The notes below the pieces were generated by a model. The model was not told the origin of the DNA and did not search any database. It worked only from the letters and a program-made list of their open reading frames with translations. A stretch of 9,781 nucleotides of DNA from the NCBI GenBank assembly GCA_947631365.1, contig CANRLB010000041.1, forward strand, positions 1 through 9,781, read 5' to 3'. Origin of the DNA: an uncultured Bacilli bacterium. GTDB lineage: Bacteria; Bacillota_I; Bacilli_A; RF39; UBA660. Of the stretch, positions 1 through 8,661 are shown piece after piece. The number at the start of each line of letters is the position of its first letter. The first letter of the stretch is position 1. A program made the translations under genes and the position numbers.

Positions 1-2
1 CT

Positions 3-3000
3 TTTGTTATAATTTTTTTTGATATATGGAAAAATAAAAAACTAGGATTACACAAAGAAGGATATTTATTACTTGTAATGTTAGCAATTGCTTTTTTAGG
101 ATGTTTTTGGAATTATAAAAATAACTTATTTTCTAATATTATTATTATTTGTTATTTATTTATTCAAATGATTTGCATATTATTATTTAATAAAAAAGAT
201 AATAATGAAAAAATTATAAAAGAAATAAATATAGTTTCAAAAATAGTTGTATTAATAACTTTTGTATGTGCGATATTATCTTTATTTATTTATATATTTA
301 ATATTAAATTATCAATATATAATGGTTATCAAGAAGTTTTAATCGGAGTATTTGAAGGAAGACTTTGGAGTATTTATGGTAATCCTAATACATTAGGAAA
401 TTTTTCTCTTTTATCTATTTGGTTTAGTTTTATATTATTAATTATCCCAAAATATTTTAAAAATAATTCGAATAAGAAATTTAATACATTAATATATATA
501 AATATAATTTTACAATATTTATGCATTTTACTTTCAAATTCAAGATCAACTATTTTAGCGGGTTTAGTAAGTTTTGTTGTTTTGTCTTTATTTTTGATGT
601 GTGGAAGATTGAAGAGTAAAAATGAAACCCCATTTGCATATTTTAAACATCATTCTATTAAAATATCATTTCGTTTATTAATTGCTATTTTAAGTATTAT
701 AGTTTTTTCAATCATTATTAAATATAGTATTCCATTTGTAACTGTATCTATAAAAACAGTTACAAATAATTACATTAATTCAAGTAATGGTAATCAGAAT
801 AATTTATCATTATCTCAAAATAATAATTTATTGCAAGAAGAAATTAATAAAATAAATAGGCAAGATAATGGCAAAGATTTTTCTAATGGTCGTTTTGAAA
901 TATGGCAAGGAGCTTTAAAAGTTTGGAAGAATCATCCTATATTTGGAGTAGGATTTAAAAATGTTAATGCTAATATTAATAAATATTTATCTGAAGAAAC
1001 AGTAAAAAACTATCCTAATCTTTCAGAAGATACTCATAATATTTATTTAGAAGTTTTAGTTTCTCATGGCTTAATTGCATTTTTATTATTTTTCATCTAT
1101 TTTATTGTTATTATGTTTAAATATTTATTTTATTTATTAAAATATAAACAAAATAATATATATAAATATGAGTTAGTTTTATTTCATTTCATTATTTTAA
1201 TTTCGTTATTAATTATTAATTTATTTGATTCAAATATTTTATATTTCTTTTCTATATTTATTGTACCTATTTTTTGGATTACAAATTGTAATATTGAAAG
1301 ATTAATATTGATTGATGAAAATGATGAATCTCAAAAGAATGTATTATTTTTAATTGATAGTTTAGCTGGTGGTGGAGCTGAAAAAGTATTAGTAGATTTA
1401 ACAAACAATCTTGATTATAGTAAATACAACATTGAAGTAAAAACAATTTATAATGAAGGAGTATACATAAAACAATTAAATAAAAATATTAAATATACTT
1501 CGTTTATAAAAAAGCCAAATATTTGGAAAAAAAGAATTGTTAATCGATTAATTAAATACTTACCTAGTAGAGTAATGTATGATTTAATAATAACTAAAAG
1601 GTATGATGTAGAAATAGCATTTTTAGAAACATTAGCTACTAAAGTTATGACAGGTAGTAATAGTGGTGCTAATAAAATTGCATGGGTACATACAGATATA
1701 TTTTATAAACAAAATAATACATTATTATTTAGAAATAAGAAAAAATTAATAAAAGGATATTTAAAATTTGATAAGGTTATATTTGTTTCTAAATATGCTA
1801 TGGAAAAATTTAGTAAAGAAACTAATATTTATCAAAATGTTCTTACTATTTATAATCCTATTATAAAAGAAGATATAGTTAAAAAATCTAAAGAAAAATG
1901 TGATATGGTAAAACCAAAAAATAAAATATTATTTGTTTCAATAGGTAGGTTATCTCAACCAAAAGCATTTGATAGATTATTGAAAATTATAAATAAATTA
2001 AAATTAAAAGAAATTAAAAATTTTGAATTTTGGATTATTGGTGAAGGTGAAGATAGACCTAAATTAGAAGAGTATATTAATAAAAAGAAATTACAAGATT
2101 ATGTTAAGTTACTAGGATTTCAAGAAAATCCTCATAAATATTTAGCAAAGGCAGATGTATATATTTCTCCTTCATATTATGAAGGATTAAGTTTAGCATT
2201 AGTTGAAGCAATGGTATTAGGTATACCAGTTGTTAGTACTAATACACCTGGTCATGTTGAGGCATTAGATAATGGTAAATATGGACTTATCGTAGATAAT
2301 AATGAAGAAGCAATATATGATGGAATTTTAAAAATATTGACAGATAAAAAAGTAATATTAGATTTGAAAGAAAAAGTAAAAAATAGAAGTAAATTTTTTG
2401 AATTGAAAGAAACAATTACTAATGTTAATAATATATTAAATTTTAAAAATGTAAAAAGAGAAAATCATAAAATATTTTGTACGGTCTTTACACCAGCATA
2501 TAATAGAGCCAATTTAATTCCAAGATTATATGAATCTTTACAAAAACAAACTAATAAAAATTTTGAATGGGTAGTAGTAGATGATGGAAGTGTAGACGGA
2601 ACTGATAAATTGTTTGAAAAATATTTAAAAGATAAAAATGATTTTAAAATTACTTATTTTAAAAAAGAAAATGGTGGTAAACATCGAGCAATTAATAAAG
2701 GTTTGGAATTAGCCAGTGGTAAATTATTCTTTATTGTTGATTCCGATGATTATCTTTTGGATTTTGCTATAGAAAAGTTATATAATTATGAAAATAGTAT
2801 AAATGATCTAAGTGATTTTATTGGTGTTTCTGGTTTAAGAGGTTATAGTAATGATAAAGCTATAGGAAGTTTTATTAATAAAGATTATATTGATGCTTAT
2901 AATAATGAAAGAAAGTATTATAATTTACTTGGCGATAAAGCCGAAGCATATTATACTGATATTTTAAAAAAATATAAATTTCCAGAAATAGAAAATGAAA

Positions 3001-3353
3001 AATTTGTTTCTGAGAGTGTTGTTTGGAATAAAATTGCTGCTGATGGATATAAAATAAGATGGTTTAATGAAGTTATATATATTTGTGATTATTTAGATGA
3101 TGGTCTTACAAAACAAGGAATGAAACTTTATAAAAATAATCCAACAGGTTATTTATTATTTGTCAGGAATGTTATTAATTATGAAAATCCATCGATAAGA
3201 AATAGATTAGAAAATTATTATGGCTATTATGATGCAGTTAAAGATAAACTAAGTTTAAAAGAAATAGCAGATAATTTATTAATAAGTATTTGGACTTTAA
3301 AATTTACAATTATGATAAAAAAGATTAGAGATAAATTTAAGAGGAATGAATAA
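3..3353 (+). CDS. Trifunctional fusion: O-antigen ligase/polymerase-like membrane domain + GT4 + GT2 glycosyltransferases (5' partial)
   Basis: The frame is open from base 3 with no stop before the ATG at 78, and the extra 25 codons encode a hydrophobic stretch. The gene therefore probably begins upstream of the window and 78 is not the true start. Residues below count from the Met at 78. Residues 1-405 are polytopic and carry Wzy_C/O-antigen-ligase hallmarks: SRST (155-158), SNGRFEIW...NHPIFGVGF in an outer loop (269-293) and DTHNIYLE (318-325). Residues ~418-785 are a GT4 (GT-B) transferase: Gly-rich donor-side start SLAGGGAEK (428-436), IGRL (622-625) and an EX7E pair E702/E710. Residues ~800-1091 are a GT2 (GT-A) transferase: TPAYNR (805-810), VVVDDGS (832-838), DSDD (888-891) and SESVVW around E979. 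The ligase domain should act on the outer face and both transferases in the cytosol. Family calls are firm; acceptor and donor sugars cannot be told. The fusion is unusual, since these are normally three genes. Confidence 0.9.
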   Translation, partial: FVIIFFDIWKNKKLGLHKEGYLLLVMLAIAFLGCFWNYKNNLFSNIIIICYLFIQMICILLFNKKDNNEKIIKEINIVSKIVVLITFVCAILSLFIYIFNIKLSIYNGYQEVLIGVFEGRLWSIYGNPNTLGNFSLLSIWFSFILLIIPKYFKNNSNKKFNTLIYINIILQYLCILLSNSRSTILAGLVSFVVLSLFLMCGRLKSKNETPFAYFKHHSIKISFRLLIAILSIIVFSIIIKYSIPFVTVSIKTVTNNYINSSNGNQNNLSLSQNNNLLQEEINKINRQDNGKDFSNGRFEIWQGALKVWKNHPIFGVGFKNVNANINKYLSEETVKNYPNLSEDTHNIYLEVLVSHGLIAFLLFFIYFIVIMFKYLFYLLKYKQNNIYKYELVLFHFIILISLLIINLFDSNILYFFSIFIVPIFWITNCNIERLILIDENDESQKNVLFLIDSLAGGGAEKVLVDLTNNLDYSKYNIEVKTIYNEGVYIKQLNKNIKYTSFIKKPNIWKKRIVNRLIKYLPSRVMYDLIITKRYDVEIAFLETLATKVMTGSNSGANKIAWVHTDIFYKQNNTLLFRNKKKLIKGYLKFDKVIFVSKYAMEKFSKETNIYQNVLTIYNPIIKEDIVKKSKEKCDMVKPKNKILFVSIGRLSQPKAFDRLLKIINKLKLKEIKNFEFWIIGEGEDRPKLEEYINKKKLQDYVKLLGFQENPHKYLAKADVYISPSYYEGLSLALVEAMVLGIPVVSTNTPGHVEALDNGKYGLIVDNNEEAIYDGILKILTDKKVILDLKEKVKNRSKFFELKETITNVNNILNFKNVKRENHKIFCTVFTPAYNRANLIPRLYESLQKQTNKNFEWVVVDDGSVDGTDKLFEKYLKDKNDFKITYFKKENGGKHRAINKGLELASGKLFFIVDSDDYLLDFAIEKLYNYENSINDLSDFIGVSGLRGYSNDKAIGSFINKDYIDAYNNERKYYNLLGDKAEAYYTDILKKYKFPEIENEKFVSESVVWNKIAADGYKIRWFNEVIYICDYLDDGLTKQGMKLYKNNPTGYLLFVRNVINYENPSIRNRLENYYGYYDAVKDKLSLKEIADNLLISIWTLKFTIMIKKIRDKFKRNE
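3341..3344 (+). promoter_or_regulatory. Ribosome binding site of the flippase gene
   Basis: GAGG lies inside the last codons of the upstream fusion gene, 8 bases before the ATG at 3353. The stop and start share one base (TAATG), so terminating ribosomes can re-initiate directly, suggesting translational coupling. Confidence 0.6.
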
Positions 3354-4924
3354 TGCGAAGAGAAAGAGCTATAAAAAATGTTATAACAGCTTTAATTAGC
3401 AATATTATTGTTTTATTATTTGGTTTCATCACTCAAAAAATATTTATTATTACGTTGGGTGATGAATACCTAGGTTTAAATTCTTTGCTTACTAATGTTG
3501 TATCAATGTTAGCTATTGTAGAACTTGGGGTTGGTTCAGCAATAATTTATAATTTATATGAACCAATTGCTAAAAAAGATAATAAAACAATTATTTCTTT
3601 ATTAACATTTTATAAAAAGACCTATAATATAGTGGCATTAGTAATATTTATATTAGGAATACTATTATTACCATTTTTAAAGTATTTTGTTACAACAACA
3701 CTTAATGTCAATATTTATCTTATTTTCATGTTATTTGTGATAGATGTTATATGTTCCTATTTACTTTCGTATAAAAGATCTATCTTACAAGCTGATCAAA
3801 AAAGTTATATCATAAATATTGTCCATATATTATATGTAATAGTATTAAATACATCTTTAATAGGAATATTGTTCTTAACAAAAAATTATATTTTATATTT
3901 AATAATAAAATGTTTATGTCGCTATTTAGAAAACTTTATTATTGCTTTAGTTGCTAATAAAAAATATCCTTATATTAAAGATAAAGCAGATAAGTTAGAT
4001 AAAAAGACATATCAATCAATTATGCAAAAAGTAAAGGGGTTATTTTTTCATAAGATTGGTTCATTTGTAGTTTTAGGAACAGATAATATTATTATTTCTA
4101 AGTTCTTAGGAAATATCGTTGTTGCTTTTTATTCTAATTATTATTTAATTATTAATGCCGCCAGTACATTACTTTCGCAAATATTTGTTGCTCTTACTGC
4201 TAGTGTAGGTAATTTATTGGTGGAAAAAAATGAAGAAAAATCATATTCATTCTTTAAAAATATTATATTTTTTGATTTTTGGATTTATAGTTTTTCAGCA
4301 ATTGGTATCTTTATATGTATGAATTCATTCATATCAATGTGGGTTGGAAGTGAAAGATTACTTCCTCTATCTGTATTATTAGTACTTGTAATTAATTACT
4401 ATATGATGGGTATGCGTTCATCATTAGGTATATATAAAGAAGCAGCAGGAATATTTTATGAAGATCGTTTTATTCCAATAATTGAATCTGTTGTTAATAT
4501 AATTGCATCAATTATTTTAGTAAAATATTTTGGTTTACTTGGAGTATTTTTAGGAACGATGTTAAGTTCTTTTACGGTAGTTTTTTTTGGACTTCCATAT
4601 TTTGTTTATAAAAAAGTATTTAAAAGAAATATGTTAGATTATTATAAATTATATTTTAAATATGTAATACTCACATTTATTACAGGTAGTTTAACATATT
4701 TAATATTTAAATTAATAATAAAATATTTAGCAATTAGCAATTATTTATTGATATTTATAATAGGATTTATTTTAGCTTGTATAATTCCAAATATTATTTA
4801 TTTAATACTATTTAATAAAAAAGAAGAGTTTAGATATTTCTTTGATATATTTAAATCATTTATAGATAAAATAAAAAATATTAGAAAGAGTAGAGATAAT
4901 GAAAGAAAAAAATATGAATTATGA
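3353..4924 (+). CDS. Wzx-type polysaccharide flippase (MOP superfamily)
   Basis: This is a 523-residue, almost wholly hydrophobic protein with about 12-14 predicted membrane helices and short basic loops. The N-terminal region has the pattern of Gram-positive Wzx/lipopolysaccharide-biosynthesis flippases: a short basic start, FITQKIFI, LGDEYLGLN, VELGVGSAI and YNLYEPIAKKD within the first ~75 residues, then FYKK. Members of this family move undecaprenyl-diphosphate-linked repeat units from the cytosolic to the outer leaflet. The length (about 450-530 is usual) indicates a complete gene. The C-terminus ends in a charged tail rich in Lys, Arg and Glu. It overlaps the preceding gene by 1 base and glf by 11-26 bases, so it belongs to the same transcript. 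It ends in TGA, which argues against a mycoplasma-type code. The substrate is unknown; by context it is the galactofuranose-containing oligosaccharide made here (inference). Confidence 0.88.
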   Translation: MRRERAIKNVITALISNIIVLLFGFITQKIFIITLGDEYLGLNSLLTNVVSMLAIVELGVGSAIIYNLYEPIAKKDNKTIISLLTFYKKTYNIVALVIFILGILLLPFLKYFVTTTLNVNIYLIFMLFVIDVICSYLLSYKRSILQADQKSYIINIVHILYVIVLNTSLIGILFLTKNYILYLIIKCLCRYLENFIIALVANKKYPYIKDKADKLDKKTYQSIMQKVKGLFFHKIGSFVVLGTDNIIISKFLGNIVVAFYSNYYLIINAASTLLSQIFVALTASVGNLLVEKNEEKSYSFFKNIIFFDFWIYSFSAIGIFICMNSFISMWVGSERLLPLSVLLVLVINYYMMGMRSSLGIYKEAAGIFYEDRFIPIIESVVNIIASIILVKYFGLLGVFLGTMLSSFTVVFFGLPYFVYKKVFKRNMLDYYKLYFKYVILTFITGSLTYLIFKLIIKYLAISNYLLIFIIGFILACIIPNIIYLILFNKKEEFRYFFDIFKSFIDKIKNIRKSRDNERKKYEL

Positions 4925-6083
4925 TGTAATAATTGTAGGAAGTGGTTTTGCCGGAAGTACACTTGCTAGAAAATTTGCAGAAGATAATAAAAAAGTTTTA
5001 ATTTATGAGAAAAGAAATCAAATTTCTGGAAATATGTATGAAGAGACATTAGATAGTGGTATAAGAGTACATAAATATGGACCACATATATTTCATACAA
5101 ATGATAAAGAAGTTTTTGAATTTTTAAAACAATATGGTGAATGGTATTTTTATGAGCATAAAGTATTAGGAAAAATAAATAATGTTTTAGTTCCTATTCC
5201 ATTTAATTTTAAATCATTAGAATTATTATTTCCTAAAGAAGAAGCAGATGAAATAAAAAATAAATTATTAAAAAAATATCCAGATATTCAAAAAGTTTCT
5301 ATTCTTGATTTAATTCATGATTCTGATAAAACAATAAGAGAATTTGGTGAATTTGTATATAAAAATGTATTTGAAAATTATACAGCTAAGCAATGGAATA
5401 TTCCAATAAGTGAAATTGACAAATCAGTTATTAATAGGGTACCAGTTATATTGGGTTATGACGATAGATATTTTCAAGATAAATATCAATTTATGCCCAA
5501 ATATGGTTACACAAAAATATTTGAAGAATTATTAAATCATAAAAATATCGATATATGTTTAAAAACCAATGCCTTGACTGAAATTTCAATAAATGATAAT
5601 AAAATTTATTGGAAAGATAAAGAATATAAAGGAATTGTAATTTATACTGGAGAGATAGATGAATTATTCAATTATAAATATGGTGCATTACCATATAGAT
5701 CTTTAGATTTAGTATTTGAAAATTATAATATGAATTATTTTCAATCATCTTCTGTAGTAAATTATCCAAATGAAGAAAAATTTACAAGAATTACAGAATT
5801 TAAATATTTTTCTAATCAATTAATAGAAAATAAGACAACAATTTTAAAAGAATATCCTAAAAAATATGATTATAAAGATGATAGTTCAATACCTTATTAT
5901 GCTATTATTAATGATGAAAATTTGGAAAAATATAATAAATATTATGAATTAGTTAAAAAAGTTCCAAATTTATATATGTGTGGTCGTTTAGCAGAGTATA
6001 AATATTATAATATGGATGCTGTAATTGCAAGGGCGTTAGAATTATATAAGAAAGTAGGTAATAAAAATGAAAAAAGTAAATAA
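4899..6083 (+). CDS. glf: UDP-galactopyranose mutase
   Basis: Glf is a cytosolic flavoenzyme that interconverts UDP-galactopyranose and UDP-galactofuranose, the donor for galactofuranose in surface glycans. The 394 residues match the usual 370-400. Visible hallmarks: Rossmann FAD motif VGSGFAGS (13-20), GPHIFHT (61-67), YTAKQW (161-166), NRVPV with R180, the likely counterpart of an active-site Arg, YDDRYF (187-192), MPKYGYTK (199-206), PYRSLD (265-270), TRITEFKYF (296-304), PYY (332-334) and the C-terminal FAD-contact region CGRLAEYKYYNMD (361-373). Two in-frame starts are possible: 4899 (MKEKNMNYD) and 4914 (MNYDVIIVG). The second is closer to the normal family N-terminus, and neither has a strong ribosome site (AGAAAGAG before 4899, GAAAG before 4914). 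It overlaps the flippase upstream and the GT2 gene downstream (17 bases). All key motifs are present, so it is probably active. No dedicated galactofuranosyltransferase can be identified from motifs. Confidence 0.95.
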   Translation: MKEKNMNYDVIIVGSGFAGSTLARKFAEDNKKVLIYEKRNQISGNMYEETLDSGIRVHKYGPHIFHTNDKEVFEFLKQYGEWYFYEHKVLGKINNVLVPIPFNFKSLELLFPKEEADEIKNKLLKKYPDIQKVSILDLIHDSDKTIREFGEFVYKNVFENYTAKQWNIPISEIDKSVINRVPVILGYDDRYFQDKYQFMPKYGYTKIFEELLNHKNIDICLKTNALTEISINDNKIYWKDKEYKGIVIYTGEIDELFNYKYGALPYRSLDLVFENYNMNYFQSSSVVNYPNEEKFTRITEFKYFSNQLIENKTTILKEYPKKYDYKDDSSIPYYAIINDENLEKYNKYYELVKKVPNLYMCGRLAEYKYYNMDAVIARALELYKKVGNKNEKSK

Positions 6084-6813
6084 AGATAGTTTATATATAG
6101 TTATGCCAGCATACAATGAAGAAGAAAACATTGAAGAAATTATATCAAGTTGGTATAAAATATTAAATTTAGCTAGTGAAAATTCAAGAATAGTTATAGC
6201 TGATAGTGGTAGTACAGATAACACAAATAAAGTATTAACGAAGCTAAAAAAACAATATCCTAAATTAGTTATATTGTCAAAGGGATTAAAACAACATGGT
6301 CCAAAATTAATACAATTATATAAGTACGCAATTGAAAATGGAGCTGAATATATATTTCAAACAGATTCAGATGGTCAAACTAATCCTGATGAATTTGAAG
6401 AATTTTGGAAACTTAGAAAAAAACATGATGCAATTATTGGAAATAGAGTTGTAAGAGGAGATGGAAAATCCAGAAAATTTGTTGAAAATACTTTATGTAG
6501 TATTTTAAGAGTTATATTTGGAGTTAAATTATCAGATGCAAATGCTCCTTTTAGATTAATGAAAACTAGTTTAGTTGCCAAATATATTGATAGATTTAAG
6601 GAAGATTACAATTTAACTAATGTAATGTTAAGTGTATTTTTTACTTATTATAATGAAAATGTAATATTTAAAGAAATAACTTTTAAGCCAAGACAAGCTG
6701 GAGTTAATTCTATTAATCTTAAAAAGATATTTAAAATTGGTATTGCTTCTTTAAAAGATTTTAATAATTTTAAAAAGGAAATGAAAAATGAAAGCATTAA
6801 TAAAAAAATATAA
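6067..6813 (+). CDS. GT2 glycosyltransferase, DPM1/GtrB-like (polyprenyl-phosphate sugar synthase type)
   Basis: This 248-residue GT-A fold enzyme probably transfers a sugar from a nucleotide donor to a polyprenyl phosphate. Motifs: MPAYNEEENI (13-22), VIADSGSTDNT (43-53, nucleotide-binding Asp 46), QTDSDGQ (98-104, with the metal-binding D100-x-D102), GNRVVR (125-130) and DANAPFRLMK (157-166), the position where DPM1-like enzymes carry a conserved (S/T)GFRL-type motif. The length fits a single-domain DPM1-type protein. It lacks the two C-terminal membrane helices of classical GtrB/YkcC proteins, so it is probably peripheral. It starts inside the end of glf (17-base overlap; weak AGG at 6056-6058) and its end overlaps the GtrA/GT-C fusion gene by 26 bases. 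That coupling suggests it makes the lipid-linked sugar that the next protein flips and uses. An ordinary repeat-unit transferase is the alternative. The sugar is unknown. Confidence 0.85.
   Translation: MKKVNKDSLYIVMPAYNEEENIEEIISSWYKILNLASENSRIVIADSGSTDNTNKVLTKLKKQYPKLVILSKGLKQHGPKLIQLYKYAIENGAEYIFQTDSDGQTNPDEFEEFWKLRKKHDAIIGNRVVRGDGKSRKFVENTLCSILRVIFGVKLSDANAPFRLMKTSLVAKYIDRFKEDYNLTNVMLSVFFTYYNENVIFKEITFKPRQAGVNSINLKKIFKIGIASLKDFNNFKKEMKNESINKKI
6775..6780 (+). promoter_or_regulatory. Ribosome binding site of the GtrA/GT-C fusion gene
   Basis: AAGGAA lies 7 bases before the ATG at 6788, inside the coding end of the GT2 gene. It is one of the better Shine-Dalgarno matches of the operon and supports the 6788 start despite the 26-base overlap. 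Confidence 0.6.
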
Positions 6814-8644
6814 AAGTTTAATTTTATATGGAATATTTGGTGTAGCAACTACCTTAGTAAACATTATTTCTTATGCTATTGGCTCTAAATTATTTGGATT
6901 GAGCGTTATCACAAATACATGTATTGCGTGGTTAGTTGCAGTTATTTTTGCTTATATCACAAATAGAATATGGGTATTTGAAAGTAAAACTAAAAAATCA
7001 AAAGAAATTGTCAGAGAAATTTTTTCGTTTTTTTCCTGTAGAATTTTGACCGGAATATTAGACATAGTTATTATGTATATATTTGTTGATAGATTAAAAT
7101 TTAATGATATTTTAATTAAAACACTCTCTAATGTCATTGTAATTATTATTAATTATATAGCAAGTAAATTTATAATATTTAATAAAGAATCTAAATTAAA
7201 TAATAAGTATAATTATAAAGAATTATTAATTATTTTTTTAATTTTTTGTTTAGCTGTATTATTTTCTTTTAATAGTCCTTTAAATATTCTTCAAAGAGGT
7301 GAATCTTTGACAGATTCTAGTGTATTTAGATTTTTTGGAATGATGATGTCTAAAGGATATACACCTTATTTAGATTTATTTGATCATAAAGGACCAATTA
7401 TATATTTAATTAACTTCTTGGGTGTTATAATTAATAAAAACTATGGAATATGGCTTATCGAGATTGTATTTTTATTTTTTAGTTTTTACTTTATTTATAA
7501 AATATCTAAATTAAAAAATAATAGTTTTTGTTCATTAGCAGTAGTATTATTAAGTATCGTAAATTTATTTAATTATTTTGAAGGTGGTAATTTAGTTGAG
7601 GAATATGCTATATTATTTATAATGGTATCATTGTATATATTTATAGATTATTTTCTTAATAATAAAATTAATAATATAAGAATAATTATTTGTGGTGCTT
7701 GTTTTGCTTGTGTTTGTTTACTTAGAATAAATATGATTCCTTGCTGGATAGTGTTTTGTATTGCGGTTTTAATTAAATGTATAATGAATAAAGAATTCAA
7801 ACAATTATTTAATTATATTTTAAACTTTGTTATAGGAATATTAATTATTGTTGTACCAATATTTATTTGGTTAATTAGTAAAGGTGCTTTTACATCATTT
7901 ATACAAGATTATTTTATGTTTAATATAAGTTATTCTTCTACACACACTAATGTAGAAAAATGGAATGTATTCTTTAATTTTACTAATAATATAGTAATGA
8001 TAATTTCTATTTTTGTTAACATTTATGCAATTATAAATGAAAACAAAAAAACTATTTATGTTTCTAATTTATGCTTTATTATACTTTCACTTATTATGGT
8101 TTCTTTATCAGGAATAAATTTCAATCATTATGGAATGATATTAATTCCAACTTATGTTTTACCATTAACATATTTTATAAATTTATTATATGATAAAGAA
8201 AATAAAAGTATAGCTACTATAATGTTAATTTATATTCTTTCTAGTGTAGCATTACCAACATGGATTTCTTTAATTCAAAAGATTGGACCATTATATGGAA
8301 ATAGATGTAATAATATAAATAATATATCAAGTGATGTACTACAAATAAAAGATTTAATAGAAAAAAATTCAAATATAAATGATAAAATAACTGTCTTTGG
8401 AAATTGGGATTATATATACTATATTTCAAATAGAGAATCTGCTTCAAAATATTCTTATCAATTTCCAATAGGATGGGTTGATTCAAATATAATGAAGGAA
8501 TATTTTAATGAATTAAATGCTAATAATCCTAAAATTATTGTTATAAAAAAATCAGAACCAAACCATGATTTAACAAATTTAATATCTAATAATGATTATA
8601 AAGAATTAGGTAATATTAATGGTAATATGGTATATGGTAAATAA
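6788..8644 (+). CDS. GtrA-like flippase domain fused to a GT-C (PMT/ArnT-like) membrane glycosyltransferase
   Basis: The 618 residues form two units. Residues ~10-133 are a full GtrA-family domain (PF04138 type) with four membrane helices: YGIFGVATTLVN near the start, then YITNRIWVF (56-64) and the closing NYIASKFIIF (122-131). GtrA proteins are thought to flip undecaprenyl-phosphate sugars. Residues ~145-500 are a GT-C transferase with many membrane helices. Its first outer loop has ESLTDSSVF (172-180, likely catalytic D176), then PYLDLFDHKGP (193-203), a pattern common in PMT_2/ArnT-like proteins that use lipid-phosphate sugars outside the membrane. Residues ~510-618 are a polar tail, probably extracellular. 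GtrA and GT-C are normally separate genes; here they join through a short basic linker (~133-143). The gene overlaps the GtrB-like GT2 by 26 bases and is the last intact gene of the operon. Both domain calls are strong; the sugar and acceptor are unknown. Confidence 0.87.
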   Translation: MKALIKKYKSLILYGIFGVATTLVNIISYAIGSKLFGLSVITNTCIAWLVAVIFAYITNRIWVFESKTKKSKEIVREIFSFFSCRILTGILDIVIMYIFVDRLKFNDILIKTLSNVIVIIINYIASKFIIFNKESKLNNKYNYKELLIIFLIFCLAVLFSFNSPLNILQRGESLTDSSVFRFFGMMMSKGYTPYLDLFDHKGPIIYLINFLGVIINKNYGIWLIEIVFLFFSFYFIYKISKLKNNSFCSLAVVLLSIVNLFNYFEGGNLVEEYAILFIMVSLYIFIDYFLNNKINNIRIIICGACFACVCLLRINMIPCWIVFCIAVLIKCIMNKEFKQLFNYILNFVIGILIIVVPIFIWLISKGAFTSFIQDYFMFNISYSSTHTNVEKWNVFFNFTNNIVMIISIFVNIYAIINENKKTIYVSNLCFIILSLIMVSLSGINFNHYGMILIPTYVLPLTYFINLLYDKENKSIATIMLIYILSSVALPTWISLIQKIGPLYGNRCNNINNISSDVLQIKDLIEKNSNINDKITVFGNWDYIYYISNRESASKYSYQFPIGWVDSNIMKEYFNELNANNPKIIVIKKSEPNHDLTNLISNNDYKELGNINGNMVYGK

Positions 8645-8661
8645 TAATATGAATAAGAATA

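Noticed and set aside
78..80. ATG at 78 as the true start of the first gene
   Set aside because: The same frame is open back to base 3, encodes a membrane-like stretch, and has no ribosome site at good spacing before 78. The domain family also normally has more N-terminal helices, so the gene is treated as truncated by the window edge.
4922..4924. Possible mycoplasma-type code (TGA as Trp), suggested by the very low GC
   Set aside because: TGA ends the flippase at the expected family length; reading through it gives unrelated sequence inside glf, and Trp positions in all genes use TGG.
6042..6848. Minus-strand open frames at 6042-6224, 6375-6581 and 6648-6848
   Set aside because: They lie opposite the well-supported glf and GT2/GtrA genes, have no family features, and reflect the AT-rich codon pattern of the coding strand.
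6952..7137. Minus-strand open frame opposite the GtrA domain
   Set aside because: It is a shadow of the coding strand with no ribosome site or recognisable motif.
8241..8486. Minus-strand 81-codon frame opposite the GT-C tail
   Set aside because: It lies wholly inside a strongly supported gene; its hydrophobic look is explained by AT-rich complement codons.
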